A model generated the notes under the pieces. That model did not search any database. It saw only the letters and a program-made list of their open reading frames with translations, and was not told where the DNA came from. From positions 425,419 through 489,418 of the forward strand of contig NZ_MJAH01000015.1 of assembly GCF_001746295.1 (NCBI RefSeq): 64,000 nt of DNA. The letters run 5' to 3'. Position numbers and translations under genes: made by a program. Origin of the DNA: Streptomyces sp. LUP47B. GTDB taxonomy: Bacteria > Actinomycetota > Actinomycetes > Streptomycetales > Streptomycetaceae. Every line of letters begins with the position of its first letter. Within the stretch, counting starts at the first letter, position 1. Below are positions 63,354-64,000 of this stretch, piece by piece.

Positions 63354-64000
63354 TCAGTGGGTCGGGTCCGCCGGGTGCGGTGCCAGCAGGGGCAGCTGGG
63401 AGGCCAGACGCTCCTCGCAGAGCTCGACGAGGCGGTCGTAGCCCGCCTTGCCCATCAGCTCGATCAGCTCGGGGCGGTAGGAGACGTACACCGGGTCGCC
63501 GGCGCCGTGTGCCGAGGTCGCCGACGTGCACCACCAGTGCAGGTCGTGGCCGCCCGGACCCCAGCCGCGCCGGTCGTACTCGCCGATCGACACCTGGAGC
63601 ACCCGGGTGTCGTCGGGCCGGTCGATCCAGTCGTACGTCCGCCGCACCGGAAGCTGCCAGCAGACGTCCGGCTTGGTCTCCAGCGGCTCACGGCCCTCCT
63701 TCAGGGCCAGGATGTGCAGCGAGCAGCCCGCGCCGCCCGCGAAGCCCGGCCGGTTCTGGAAGATGCAGGAGCCCTGGAAGGGCCGGGTCTGCCGGTCGCC
63801 GTCCTCGTCCTGCGAGACCCAGCCGTTCGCCGTGCCCTCGTCGTGGTGCTGCCAGAGGTCCGGAGTGAGTCGCGCCACATGTTCGGCGACCCGCTTCTCG
63901 TCGTCCTCGTCGGAGAAGTGGGCACCCAGCGTGCAGCACCCGTCGTCCGCGCGGCCCGCCTGGATGCCCTGGCAGCCACTGCCGAAGATGCAGTTCCACC
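63354..64000 (-). CDS. Cys-rich conserved protein, truncated by the window edge
   Basis: At least 215 residues are visible; the start lies beyond position 64000. There are many Cys, including CIFGSGCQGI and DDGCCTLGAH near the edge and SCIFQNRPGFAGGAGCSLHI later, the pattern of a Cys-cluster metal-binding protein (DUF3109/YkgJ-like). VCWQLPVRRTYDWIDRPDD and WWCTSATSAHGAGDPVYVSYRPELIELMG follow. The function is unknown. It is convergent with the sigma/BACON gene, 19 bases apart. Confidence 0.75.
   Translation of the reverse strand, partial: WNCIFGSGCQGIQAGRADDGCCTLGAHFSDEDDEKRVAEHVARLTPDLWQHHDEGTANGWVSQDEDGDRQTRPFQGSCIFQNRPGFAGGAGCSLHILALKEGREPLETKPDVCWQLPVRRTYDWIDRPDDTRVLQVSIGEYDRRGWGPGGHDLHWWCTSATSAHGAGDPVYVSYRPELIELMGKAGYDRLVELCEERLASQLPLLAPHPADPTH

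Overview
The window looks like chromosomal core DNA from a Streptomyces or close relative. GC content is very high and coding frames are strongly G/C in the third codon position. GTG and TTG starts are common. It carries genes typical of the group: tipA, lsr2, clpC, sigE-cseABC, the NuoD paralogue nuoD2 and leaderless transcripts. I see no phage, IS element, CRISPR array, rRNA or tRNA, and no antibiotic gene cluster.

Layout, left to right. 1-8.5 kb: aldehyde dehydrogenase, a DinB-like protein, a PadR regulator with a two-operator promoter driving a DrrAB-type exporter, a ClC-type channel, a TipA homologue with its own tip-type promoter, YbjQ and a DedA protein. 8.5-18 kb: ThrE-like exporter, pyrophosphatase, a D-Ala-D-Ala carboxypeptidase, a zinc metalloprotease, then tilS, hpt and ftsH. 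18-24 kb: folE faces a minus-strand folate cluster (folP, NTF2-like, folB, folK, DUF3180), followed by an MprF-like protein. 24-34 kb: an esterase, a coiled-coil protein, two bacterial PH-domain proteins, orphan nuoD2 facing a MidA-type methyltransferase, a NarL-type two-component pair and a PLP lyase. 34-39.5 kb: DUF2520-panC-nadB-nadC-coaX, a CoA and NAD cofactor operon. 39.5-46 kb: small regulators, lsr2 and clpC. 46-52.4 kb: acid phosphatase, M23 peptidase, a TetR/MFS efflux pair with a large inverted operator, AraC-VOC-methyltransferase. 52.4-56 kb: the sigE-cseA-cseB-cseC cell-envelope stress operon (minus strand). 56-64 kb: mutY, a secreted Gly-rich protein, disA, radA, and a protein combining ECF-sigma-like, zinc anti-sigma-like, membrane and BACON-like parts.

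How the genes work together. Protein quality control is represented by ftsH and clpC, and each has an upstream match to the SigR (thiol stress) promoter form GGGAAC-N18-GTT. Envelope homeostasis is represented by sigE-cseABC, the carboxypeptidase, M23 peptidase, MprF-like and PH-domain proteins. Genome maintenance is represented by disA, radA and mutY. Cofactor supply is represented by the folate cluster and the pan/nad/coaX operon.

The items most worth follow-up are: the sigma/anti-sigma/BACON fusion at 61.7-63.3 kb; the nuoD2/MidA pair, where the methylation-target arginine is kept but a quinone-site tyrosine is Trp; a TipA homologue lacking the cysteine at position 214; the tandemly duplicated 3' end of a methyltransferase that also supplies the end of cseC; and the symmetric operators at the PadR and TetR loci. 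All assignments come from reading the sequence and from memory of the families; no database search was run.
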